In this document: positions 23,274 to 32,973 of the stretch, piece after piece
Layout: each line of letters starts with the position of its first letter
Numbering within the stretch: the first letter of the stretch is position 1
Source of the DNA: Protula sp. h YS-2021
Taxonomy: Eukaryota > Annelida > Polychaeta > Sabellida > Serpulidae
DNA: 64,000 bases
Assembly (NCBI GenBank): GCA_949752745.1
Contig: OX457026.1
Span: 73,391,242-73,455,241 of the forward strand
Reading direction: 5' to 3'
The notes under the pieces: generated by a model
The model's input: only the letters and a program-made list of their open reading frames with translations
The model's database searches: none
What the model was told of the DNA's origin: nothing
Program-made: the position numbers and the translations under genes

Positions 23274-23412
23274 TCACAGTTCTCCAGAAATCGAAGATGA
23301 TCTGAATTGGATAAAAGAATGGGGAGGCAGTATTAGCTATAGCCATTATAACACAAAATCCAGGAGTGTTACTGCACTGTTCAAAAAGGGCTTAGAAGTG
23401 ATGAACCATTGA
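23274..23412 (+). pseudogene. LINE endonuclease (APE-type) fragment
   Basis: A short frame reads EIEDDLNWIKEWGGSISYSH followed by SRSVTALFKKGLEVMN and a stop. Non-LTR retrotransposon endonucleases typically have a block of the type W.G..i.fSH....s.GVaiLf.kgl, which this resembles closely. The catalytic residues of the domain lie outside this fragment. It is on the same strand as the LINE RT remnant at 27.3-29.4 kb and could be part of the same dispersed copy, but 4 kb of unrelated sequence separates them. Confidence 0.5.
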
Positions 23413-24299
23413 ACACACGGTGAGGGGAGAGTGGAAATAGAAACTGCAAATACCAGATATTCCTACTTTAACATATTTCTCCAAACTAAGAAATATACTG
23501 TTCTTTGAAAGAAAAGGTTATGATGGCTGATGATCTGAATGCTGGGATTGGGACAAGGATAAAAGGTTTGACGTATATATAAATCAAAACTGCAAAATCC
23601 ATTTTTAATTCAAAACATAGTTTGGGGAGAAAACAATCCAAATTTGATGCAAGGTACTTAGTCAAGAAGCGTGTCACGTTACGCCACGTGCACCTAGATT
23701 TCTTTTAATTAAAGAGATCTGCTACAAAATCACAAAATAAAAAATAAAAAATTCTTGAAAATATAAATTGTCAAAACTTTCTACTATAACAACATCGTGT
23801 CCCGGGATAGTGGAAATTGTACAACACACCGTTGGTTAACAACGGCTGTTTATAATCTATAGTACAATTATTTGATGACAGAAAATTATATCTGATAAAC
23901 GTATTGTCTGGGATTCAATAAAATTTGATACAAATCTCTTGAAATTGCAAAGATCTTAGCTGAAGCAAAACAACAAAAATGTGTGAGACGTCATTAAGCC
24001 ATGATGAGAAGAGGAATATTTGAACTTCAAAAATATCCTTTCCGAAATTAAAAGTTATAAAAAGGAGTCTTTGTACGTTCATTTGTTGAACTGAATACAA
24101 CGTAAGAAAAGTAAAAGATATTTGAAAACAAATAAAACAGGCTTATGATAATATTGAAATAAAGACTTAAATTAAATGACACCGATGTTGTGGACCCAAA
24201 CACAAAATGAATTAAAAAAGTTCTACAAATCTTAAACAACAAAGCAAACTTGAAAAAATGCAAACGTTAATTGTTGTTATTATCATTATTGTTATTAGT
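23413..24299. other. Non-coding, no gene seen
   Basis: AT-rich sequence with no supported frame or repeat. Confidence 0.4.
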
Positions 24300-24300
24300 T

Positions 24301-24353
<53 letters not shown>
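24300..24353. repeat. (ATT)n microsatellite
   Basis: About 17 perfect TTA/ATT units. Confidence 0.95.
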
Positions 24354-24738
24354 GAATTGCTTGTGTAGCGCCCATTAAATAATAACACCAAGCGCATAAC
24401 AGCTATACCACATTTACAAGACATAATTTAACAAAGAAATACATATATTATTAAATGATAGAGACTACACATTGACTCCAGTGCCTACCACTGAGGTTAG
24501 TTCTACTTACTTTATTCATTGTAAAATAAAACAGCCTTTGTTGCTTTCTTCTAAGAATAAAAAACTGGATTGATTTTAATATGACTAAGAAGTGAGTTCC
24601 AGAGTTTTGGAACCACCACATTGATTGCTGGATCGGGTCACTATAACGGTTATTAGTGCATGAAACCATGTGAGAAATGGCTCCAGTCGATCTCAAACAT
24701 CTTGATACACGGCGAATGAGAAGACGACTGGAGATAGA

Positions 24739-25569
24739 TTCCGGTGTAATGATTTTAGTTACCCCGCTCTCAGGCTACCCCCGGTAGCTTGAATTCCATT
24801 TCTTATTACCAGGGATAATTCAAATTCGATTTATTATTACCCCTGGGAGTAATCTGAAATCAAATTTGTATTATCCCCCCCCCTGTTTTTAGATTACCAC
24901 ATATCAAAAGCTGTTAACATGCAGAAAAAATAATCTTTTATATTTCTACATTTATCCACATACAAATAAGCTAAAATGAAATATTCATTTCATCAACTCT
25001 TCAACGAGAGCCACACTGAATGGCCCCTTCAACACTGGTTTTGCACAATCGTTACAAGTATTTGACTGATATTCTACAAAGAAGTTATTTCACTTGCTCA
25101 CTCAAAATCAAAAGGCTTTTCTATTAGTATATATCAATGTCTTTCGGCGTCTGGTAATGTAACAGTTTTCTGAGTAGGCTAATCCCCAGCTCAAATCTGC
25201 TAACCACAGTGTCGGGACGATGCTTTGAGTAGGTTTCCTGCAGGTGTATAAATAGGAGGTTGATTTTGGTTGTTACATGCAGTTTCAATAACTTAACAAA
25301 ACAGAAGGAAAACGATAAAGGTTGTAAAATAAAGCAAAAAGATGAAAATAAACATTTCATTTCAGTTTATTTGTATGTAAATAAATGTAAAAATATAAAA
25401 GATTATTGTTTTTCTTTGCATATTAACAGCTTTTGACTTGGGAGTAACTAAAAATCAGTGGGGGTAATACAAAATCGAATTCAAGCTACCGGGGGTAGCT
25501 TTAATTCGATTTTAAATTACCGGGGGAGTAATAGAAATACGGTGGTAATCTGAAATCTTTACACCGGTT
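24739..25569. mobile_element. Inverted-repeat element with CCGGTGTAA ends
   Basis: The left terminus CCGGTGTAATGATTT is mirrored at the right by AAATCTTTACACCGG. The arms, about 250 bp each, stay mirrored well inward: GCTACCCCCGGTAGCTT, TTATTACCCCC-type units and AAAAGCTGTTAA are found inverted on the other side, as is ATAATCTTTTATATTT. The arms contain irregular repeats of GAATTCGATTT and (A/T)TTACCCCC. There is no transposase. Ends of the same type occur at 51266 and 51900. Confidence 0.8.
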
Positions 25570-27299
25570 CCAGTCCGCTCAGGTCTTTGTGCACTGGAGA
25601 TAGCACTTTGAACTGGACGCGTTGCGTCATCGGAAAAACAATACAACTCAGCTAATATCGACCTAATACTGATGGAAGGATCTGTCCTGATCCCATAACT
25701 ACCCAAGCTCCTTCGTTCGTTGCAAGATGAAGCTGTTCTATCAAGTAATTAATAATATTTATGCAAACAGAGTTACAGCAGTCAAGACGATATATAATTA
25801 ACAGGTGGACCTGAGCTTTTGAGCATTATACTGTAATCATCGAGCTTATCTTTCATGGCCCGAAAATATGAAATATGAAAATACATGAAATAAAAAAAAA
25901 TCGGTCTTGTCTTGATCTAGTTCACGTTTTTATAAAACATCGACTTGATTTCATGTTCAAGGTGGTGTGCCACTGATTACTGATCGTGCAGGCTCAGTCG
26001 ATGATATGTGTAGGAGGTGCAGATCATCAGCATATCCTTGAGCTATCAGCAGTAGAATGCGAATAAGCAGATCAAACCTGGGGCATAATATGGATAATAT
26101 GTGGTACTGGGCAGTACAGAATATGGGGCTCTGACTTAGTATCAGATATTACAACCTGTTCGATGAGATATATTGTACTGTTGATCCTCTTATTCCCAGC
26201 ATATGATCCTGCAGCCTTAAAAGTATCCGACGGTTCGAGTTCATATGATTTATCCTATTCATGATTTATAGTATGTATGAAAAGCTGCAGATATATCTAG
26301 CACGAATACGATTTACAATTCAAACTTCAAGTAATCGAATATTTTAACAAGCGCGGTTTGTGTGATGTGGACTACGTTGTACGCAGTATGCAGCTGCTCA
26401 CCTAATCCATTTACGATCACATGTTGTGACGGGCGACTTGAAACACATTCCTCCACAGCTTACTCACAAAACACAGATTCGATACATCTTCTTCAATAAA
26501 GGACGAACAATAGCCATCTTGCACGTAGGAGGGACTGGAGGGACAAGGTAAATAAAAGATTAAATATTCGAGCTTGTACAAGAGCAGGAATATTTTTACA
26601 TGTTTATCACCAGGTATTTCGATTTGGTCAAGTTCACAGGATTTATCTAAACTTTTCTCCAGAATGAATTGGATTTCTTCAACACATACTTCACTTATTT
26701 TTTAAGCGATGATATTATATCCGATTCATCAAAATCAAATGCATTTTCGATGCCATCAGAAAAAGTCAGGAACTTTCTTAATTTTTGAGCTGAAGATCGG
26801 TTGCCGAAGAATGTTCCTGTAGCGGATTTCGTTTGGTGCGATGCATTGCTTTGTTCTGTTTTGCCAGTAAAATAACGAAACATGACTGCTTAGAAGCATA
26901 AGACAAAGACTTCCATGTGTCACGACAAGCATGGAATTTGGCTTTGTCAACAACTGATCCACTTTTGCCATAACGCCGTTCCTGAAGACGAGATATTTGT
27001 CTAACATCCAATAGATAGTCAGCGACCCAGGGCTCACGCCTCTCAGCACTTGCTGAGTAGCCTTGTCAATTCAGTTCCATATCCCTCAGTCATCGCATTT
27101 CATTGCAACGTTTCGTGTGATTTGAGTAAATTACTTTTTCTAATGCCACTTACTTTTTTAATGATCTTTTAACTGTGCCAGAACTCGCAACATTATTCGA
27201 AAAGGATAAACAGTTATGGGAGGCGTCCACTCACAGTTGGGAAATGAAAGAACGCTCTGAAGCACACGTCAAGTGGAACAAGTCCTGGCTAGAGAGCTG
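25570..27299. other. No gene called
   Basis: Antisense frames at 26756-27049 are the longest but resemble nothing I know. Part of this stretch may be eroded LINE sequence belonging to the RT remnant that follows. Confidence 0.35.
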
Positions 27300-29425
27300 A
27301 TTTTTTTATAAACCTATTGACCTTATATTTGTGAAACAGAAAGGGGAAAATCCAGAATATATAAAAACTGGCAACCAGTGTAATTGACAAACGTAAACTA
27401 CAAAATCTGATCTACAACTGGTCATTTGGACGCAAAAAATTCTACCGCCAAAAGTGGCTTTATCAAAGGCTGATTTATTTGTGAAAAGTCCAGCTAATAG
27501 AAGACATTATAAATAAGCTATCAGGAAAGAAAAACACGACTGATTTTGTCATTAGATTTTGAAAGGCATTTGACAGTGTCGAATAGAATTACATGAGATG
27601 GCATTATGTCAGTTTCAAGGGGCAGAGTGGAATATAAAAGTAAGCTAATGGTCCGCCCCTTTTCATTGTGATTCAAATCCTACAGAAAAAACTGACCACG
27701 TCTAGTCAAATATTCCTTAATTTTATAACAAATGGACGACAAAAAGTTGAAGTTTAAATGAAATAATAATTAATCAATGTGATGAGTGTGATAGAACTTG
27801 GCTACCACGACGGTTCTGGCATATTTATTTCGTAATAAATTATCCTGTTAAATCTATGAAGCTCCAATGAAAAAAGCAATGAATAATAATAATAAAATAA
27901 ATGTTGGCTTTTCTGCCAAAATAAATGTTCACACATCAGAATGAGTTGCACACCACAGAGCGCAATGCATTTTGCACTTAGCGATGCAATGCGGATTGTG
28001 GTGTCTAAAATACTCAAAAGCATGTGTTTTAATTTACTCCCTGCAATTCAAGGATTCAACAAAATTTCATTCTAATTTAAAAATATTATCACCTGAGTTA
28101 AATAATATATTGTCATAAAATTATCTTACCCATTGTGCCCTGTGGCCAAATTTAAATTATTCAAATCCCATTAATAAACGCCCTGACTTTTACATTGCTA
28201 CACTCTTTTTATATGAAACAAATAACATATGGCCGCGGTCGCCCAAGAATCACATGATATTATTTTGTCTAGAACAGAATTTGCCACCAAAACTGCTATT
28301 TTTTTGTGACAGGAATTCAAGAAAGCGCTGAAATGCCAGCGACCAGCCGTAAACTGTTTGACATGTGTGAATTCATGTAACACTAAATTTCAAATAAATC
28401 ACTTTAGGATCCATTCTTTACAAACAATTTTTATATAAATTTCGTAGATCTTAGCAATTTTGAAGTTATAAAAATGGCACTTATTTCATGCAGTTTTTAC
28501 ATTATACATGAATTTTATATAGCGTTTCCATGGCTGCAACTGTGAACTGGCCGATGTAATTGCTGAAAACTTACAGGCTGTAAAAAGGATACCACTACCT
28601 AGATGCATAAACTACGTTTTGCATATTTAATTTAATATGAATAAACTCCCTTTCGTGACGTCAGCAAATGTTTTAACTCACAACATGCACAATAGGCAAG
28701 AATGATTACATTCTGCAATACAGTTCTCTTTCTGTGTGTATTGTAACGAAAATGTTGTACAGTTATCTTTGGTTATTGAATTAATAGTCAGTGGAATTTA
28801 TTGCTGGTCCTGCCCATCACAAGAATGACGCGGGACCAGTTCCATAACTTAAAGCAGCTTTTTTAATTGCCCCTTTAACTTTAAATTTGGTGTATCCTTT
28901 TGTAGATGGATAAAAACCTGTTACACAGATATCTGAACTACAGGCCTGAATAATGGAAACTCCTGTGGCTGATTTGAAGTTCATTGTGGATTTAGCCAGA
29001 GATGCCAGACCCAGCCGGTCAGAAACGACGCAAAAACATCTGATATAGAGTTTGGTGCAGTGCAGTACAAGATCTCTGTATTCGCTTATGATGTAGAATG
29101 TATGTTAAAGAATATTTCTTCTGTTACTAAAGTACTGGGTGTTATCTATTTGTTCTCGAAATATTCTGGTTTACGAATAAATCTATATCAAAAGCCAATG
29201 TTGGCCCGTGGACTTATGAATAGCTGGACCCGAAGTTGGCTATGGTTTGGAAGTCAGTAAAGGGAGCTTTAACAGTCTGGGCATTGAAATCGCAGAAAAC
29301 AGTGTTATGTGTAACAAAGCGAACATCTTTGACAAAATATTGGCTTCCCGCCTTAATCTCGGGAACCAAAAGAATCTAACATTGGTAGACAAAGTTCCTA
29401 TAGCTAAAAGAAAAACTGTATAACT
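27300..29425 (+). pseudogene. Second decayed LINE reverse transcriptase, split by insertion
   Basis: The first part (27300-27740) reads FVKQKGENPEYIKTGNQ, then YRQKWLYQRLIYL and IEDIINKLSGKKNTTDFVI, then KAFDSVE, with several stops. These match the finger/palm order KGK.P..l.nWrP, GFI.GR and DFeKAFDS of L1/CR1-type RTs. The second part (28955-29425) reads IEFGAVQYKISVFAYDVECML, where YADD has become FAYD, then LFSKYSGLRIN, then LGIEIAENSVMCNKANIFDK and LTLVDKVPIAKRK, the thumb region. About 1.2 kb between the parts shows no LINE motif and interrupts the palm domain. The copy is dead. It is a different family from the one at 12 kb. Confidence 0.7.
27745..28920. other. Apparent insertion inside the LINE RT
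   Basis: AT-rich sequence lying between the KAFDS and FAYD halves of the LINE remnant, where a direct join would be expected over roughly 0.3 kb. No terminal repeats or frames were identified, so its nature is unknown. Part of it may be decayed LINE sequence. Confidence 0.4.
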
Positions 29426-30140
29426 TGCATAACTTGTGTATAGTTTATTATAAATTGCATCTCCTATAGTGACAAAGATTTTATCATAGTACAGACAATT
29501 GTAAATTCATGTAGTAAGTTGATGACTTGTGTATTTTTAGTTTGGTGAAAGGTGCATAAGACAGAGGCAATTAATTATTCGGTAGTGATGTGAAGTCCAA
29601 TTGAGTCTTTCACTCCAGGGTTTGACGTGTGGATAAAAAATTGCATTTGAATTGCAAATGAGGATTTTCGAGCTTGTGTCCTTTTTAGTTTGGTGGAAAT
29701 TACATAAGATATAGATTAGCAGTGTTTGGTGTGTGTAGTCCGATGTTTTACATATAAATATATTGCAAATAATTTAAATTGTTATTTTATTTCCACCAAA
29801 GCAACGAAAAATAAAAATAGCCAAAGACAAATAAGTTATAAAAAATACTATGCAAAAGTAATTAAAATATTTAAAGCATCATAGAAGACATGTAAATTAT
29901 AAAGAAATGCAGATGTGCCAGGAAAAAATGACTTTTCATGATTCGCGGATGGGCTGCCCATCTGCAGATAGGTAGTCCAACTGCGAATTCCTAGATGGGC
30001 CAAGCCCATCTGCAGATGGACTCGATTCGTAGAAGGATTCTAACCGCCATATTTGAACCAAAATATGCTTTAAAAGTATATTTACTTTTTTATTATGGAT
30101 TGAAAAAGTCTGTTAGCAAGTGGTTAAAACCGTACATATT
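29426..30140. other. Non-coding with a short CTGCAGATGG inversion
   Basis: Around 29948-30022, GGGCTGCCCATCTGCAGAT and related words repeat and invert over about 75 bp. Otherwise AT-rich with no gene. Confidence 0.4.
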
Positions 30141-30905
30141 TCAGATTTTAGCCAAATGCTACTACATTTTAGCCAACATAAAATCACAATTCAGCCGAAA
30201 AGTCATTACATTTTAGCCAATTCACACACAATGACATCGCATAACTGAGACTATAAAATCGTACTACAGTAGAGTTTCACTGAGTTCACAGATCGGTCTT
30301 CGCCTGGTACTTGTGACCCATTGCAGAGATGAAGTGGCTGCGAGGAATTTCTTTGCGCAAAAATTTGTCGAATAAGCCCATCGCGATTTTGGCTTTGCTT
30401 TTTCCGCGCTTGTTTGGGGCATTTCGACGTCTAGACTTTGATGTAGGTTGTGGTCTGCAGCTTACGCACAGCATCAAAGAAGTGGAAAATATTGGGTTTG
30501 GAGTGGTAGAACATGGCATTGTAATTTCTATGGAAAGCCTAAGGGCCGTTGTTTGTCTTACGCTCAGATGACGGTGGCTCTGCCCAAAGATGTGGGATGA
30601 ATTTGGCGGTGCTGTCAATGTAATTATCAGATAATGATAATCCGCAAAAAGTTCACACTCACTGTTTTCTGGCATGCATGATAACACATCTCCTACGAAG
30701 CTAGTTAGTAGATTTCAAGTTCTAAGACAGGCACATCAGGAGCTTCCCGAATAGCAACAGCGGGCAATTCCTGACTCTACATGACCCGCGTAGCGTGAGC
30801 TTGGTCATCAGGGATCGACTGTAGCTCTACTCTTAGCGAAGATGATGTAATATCGAGATATTGATCTTGGCTAAAACGTAGTAAATATTTCGGCTAAAAT
30901 GTGAC
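30141..30905. mobile_element. Inverted-arm element with TTTTAGCC repeats
   Basis: The left arm (30141-30220) has CATTTTAGCCAA-type units at about 21-22 bp spacing, with TACTACATTTTAGCCAA the clearest. The right arm (about 30866-30905) holds the inverse TTGGCTAAAACGTAGTA and CGGCTAAAATGTGACA. The core includes an antisense open frame of 133 codons (30286-30687) that I cannot assign. The right arm is shorter, so the border is approximate. Confidence 0.5.
30286..30687 (-). CDS. Unassigned 133-codon frame in the TTTTAGCC element core
   Basis: ATG-started on the minus strand with no domain recognised. The composition is Ser/Thr/Pro-rich with a basic patch (KSRRRNAPNKRGKSKAK) at about residues 83-99. 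It lies wholly between the inverted arms of the surrounding element, so if real it would be an element-borne protein. A decayed or chance frame is at least as likely. Confidence 0.2.
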   Translation of the reverse strand: MLSCMPENSECELFADYHYLIITLTAPPNSSHIFGQSHRHLSVRQTTALRLSIEITMPCSTTPNPIFSTSLMLCVSCRPQPTSKSRRRNAPNKRGKSKAKIAMGLFDKFLRKEIPRSHFISAMGHKYQAKTDL

Positions 30906-31315
30906 AGTCCCGTTAAAAAGAGTGGAAAATCTAAAGTTTGTACAAGCTAACTACGCATGCTCCTTTGTTCCGGGTAGGCGATGCTCTAATAAACACAAAA
31001 GCCAAATGCAGCGACTACAATTCTACCTTGATCAGTAACATAATCGAAAAACCAGCCAGTCTCTGATTTTGGGAAAAATTCGGGGTTGGGTGCTCCTTTC
31101 CTTTGCAAGAGAAAAACCCTTCTTCTGGCACTACAGCTAAGAATAGTTCATAACATAGCTGCTAGAAACAAAAGGAGCAAGACTGGAAAGTAGTGCGATC
31201 TGACCTCTGCCAATTGTTTAATGCCCAGGATACTTTATTACATTTGTATGAAAATGAAGATTTTCTCAGGGTAAAATTTATACATATCTCAGCATACTGA
31301 ATCTTGAAAATTTAA
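30906..31315. other. Non-coding, no gene seen
   Basis: Short AT-rich spacer before the satellite-bearing element. Confidence 0.4.
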
Positions 31316-31844
31316 TTCCCACTTGCAAACATAGTTTGCAAATGGGTATGCGAATTCCGGCGTTTATTCCTTCCTTTTTTTCCGTCACGGAGGTTTCCAG
31401 GAAACTCCTCCTACGCTATTTGAGTAGGACGATGAAATTTGGCACAGAGATAGAAGGTGACGAGATATCGTGAAATCCGCAAATTTTTTTTTACCTTGAC
31501 CTTGAAGGTCAAGGTCAAATTAAGGTCAAAGTTTTTTTACCTCAAAGTGGTTTACAGAAAATTCCTCCTACATGGTTTGTAGTAGAAAGACGTTATTTGG
31601 CAGAGACATAGAGAGTAATGAGTTGTCGTGAAATCCGCAAAATTTTTTGACCTTGACCTTCAAGGCAAAGGTCAAATTGAGGTCAAAATTTTTTTTAAAA
31701 AACCTATTCAATCACGAAAAATTGCTTGAAATAGCGCTTAAATCCTTTTTCCAACACGTGTACGGTGTCAGTAGGCACCAACATCATGGACGGAATCTCG
31801 ACATTCAGTGTCAAGGTCAAGTGACTTTTGTATATTGAAATCCG

Positions 31845-32517
31845 TTAGAGAAAAATTGTCCATTATCTCGAAAACGGTTAGAGATAGAGCGGTTTTAGAG
31901 AGAGAGAGCGGATTTGAGCTTATTTTCGACCCTTTGGGCCTTAAAGACGTTATATAAGAGGTACCTCGGCGACCTTGACCCTATCCGTCATGGTCAAGGT
32001 CAAAAACCGGAAGTTGACCATTATCTCGAAAACCGTTAGAGATAGAGCGATTTTGAGCTTATTTTCGACCCTTTGGGCCTTAAAGACGTTATATAGAAGG
32101 TACCACGGTGGCCTTGATCTCCTCCGTCATGGTCAAGGTCAAAAACCGGAAGTTGACCATTATCTTGAAAACCGTTAGAGATAGAGCGATTTTGAGCTAA
32201 TTTTCGACCCTTTGGGCCTGAAAGACGTTATATAAGAGGTACCTCGGTGACCTTGACCTCCTCCGTCATGGTCAAGGTCAGAAACCGGAAGTTGACCATT
32301 ATCTCGAAAACGGTTAGAGATAGAGCCATTTTGAGCTTATTTTCGACCCTTTGGGCCTAAAAGACGTTATATAAGAGGTACCTCGGTGACCTTGACCTCC
32401 TCCGTCATGGTCAGGGTCAAAAACCGGAAGTTGACCATTATCTCGAAAACAGTAAGAGATAGGGCGATTTTGAGCTTATTTTCGACCCTTTGGGCCTGAA
32501 ATACGTTATATAAGAGG
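31845..32517 (+). repeat. 139-bp satellite array A, left part
   Basis: The marker AAACCGG recurs at 32004, 32143, 32282 and 32421, a period of exactly 139 bp. Each unit includes AAGTTGACCATTATCTCG, GATAGAGCGATTTTGAGC and paired GGTCAAGGTCA words. The array continues at 40020-40237 after the BEL insertion. Confidence 0.95.
32513..32517. repeat. Target site duplication AGAGG, left
   Basis: AGAGG immediately precedes the 5' LTR and is repeated immediately after the 3' LTR at 40015-40019. Five bases is usual for BEL/Pao integration. Confidence 0.9.
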
Positions 32518-32869
32518 TGTAGTAAATATGAAGAGTTAATTGATTATCAATGATGTGAGTATTGAAATATTTGTGGTATATAATGTTAAGTTAACATCCC
32601 CAACCACGTGGATATTTATTTTGTACCTGACATCCCTTTATTTCTGGCGTTTCCCATTTGCCACATGCTATTCTGCCGCGCTTGTCAATAGTTTTCAATA
32701 TTTCACACTATGTTTGTTTGACATCGGTTAATATATAAAGAATGCCACGTGTTCGGGCGGGCATTCTGTCTTGGTTTAATCATTAATTTTGTACGAGTTT
32801 TGGTATGAATCTGATCTTTTGGAAGAGTTTGTGGCGAAATAAATACTCTGTCTGATTTGGATTCAATTT
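32518..32869 (+). repeat. 5' LTR of the BEL element
   Basis: Starts TGTAGTAAAT. It has a TATA box, TATATAAAG, at 32732-32740 and AATAAA at 32838-32843, consistent with promoter, R and polyadenylation functions. It aligns without gaps to 39655-40006, with differences at about 32575 (T/C) and 32701 (T/C). The 3' LTR extends 8 bp further (ATCCCACA) than the shared part; here the sequence reads GAATTTAA instead. I see no convincing tRNA primer site after it. Confidence 0.9.
32732..32740 (+). promoter_or_regulatory. TATA box in the BEL 5' LTR
   Basis: TATATAAAG lies about 100 bp upstream of the AATAAA signal in the same LTR. It is the likely core promoter for the genomic RNA. The same site exists in the 3' LTR at 39869-39877. 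Confidence 0.6.
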
Positions 32870-32973
32870 GAATTTAACTCCGTTGCAAAACTACTAAGGC
32901 AGAATCATTTTGATTCCATTTAATCCACAAAGTACAAAATTAATGCAAAAAATTGGAACTGAAATAAATTAAA

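Noticed and set aside
26225..26245. GGTTCGAGT, resembling a tRNA T-loop
   Set aside because: No matching acceptor stem or D-arm could be placed around it; no tRNA is supported anywhere in the window.
31975..32178. Frame with repeated peptide (VKVKNRKLTIISKTV)
   Set aside because: It is a reading of the 139-bp satellite, whose period is not a multiple of three.
32540..32731. 63-codon frame found identically near both ends of the BEL element
   Set aside because: It lies inside the LTRs; its presence in both copies reflects LTR identity, not a gene.
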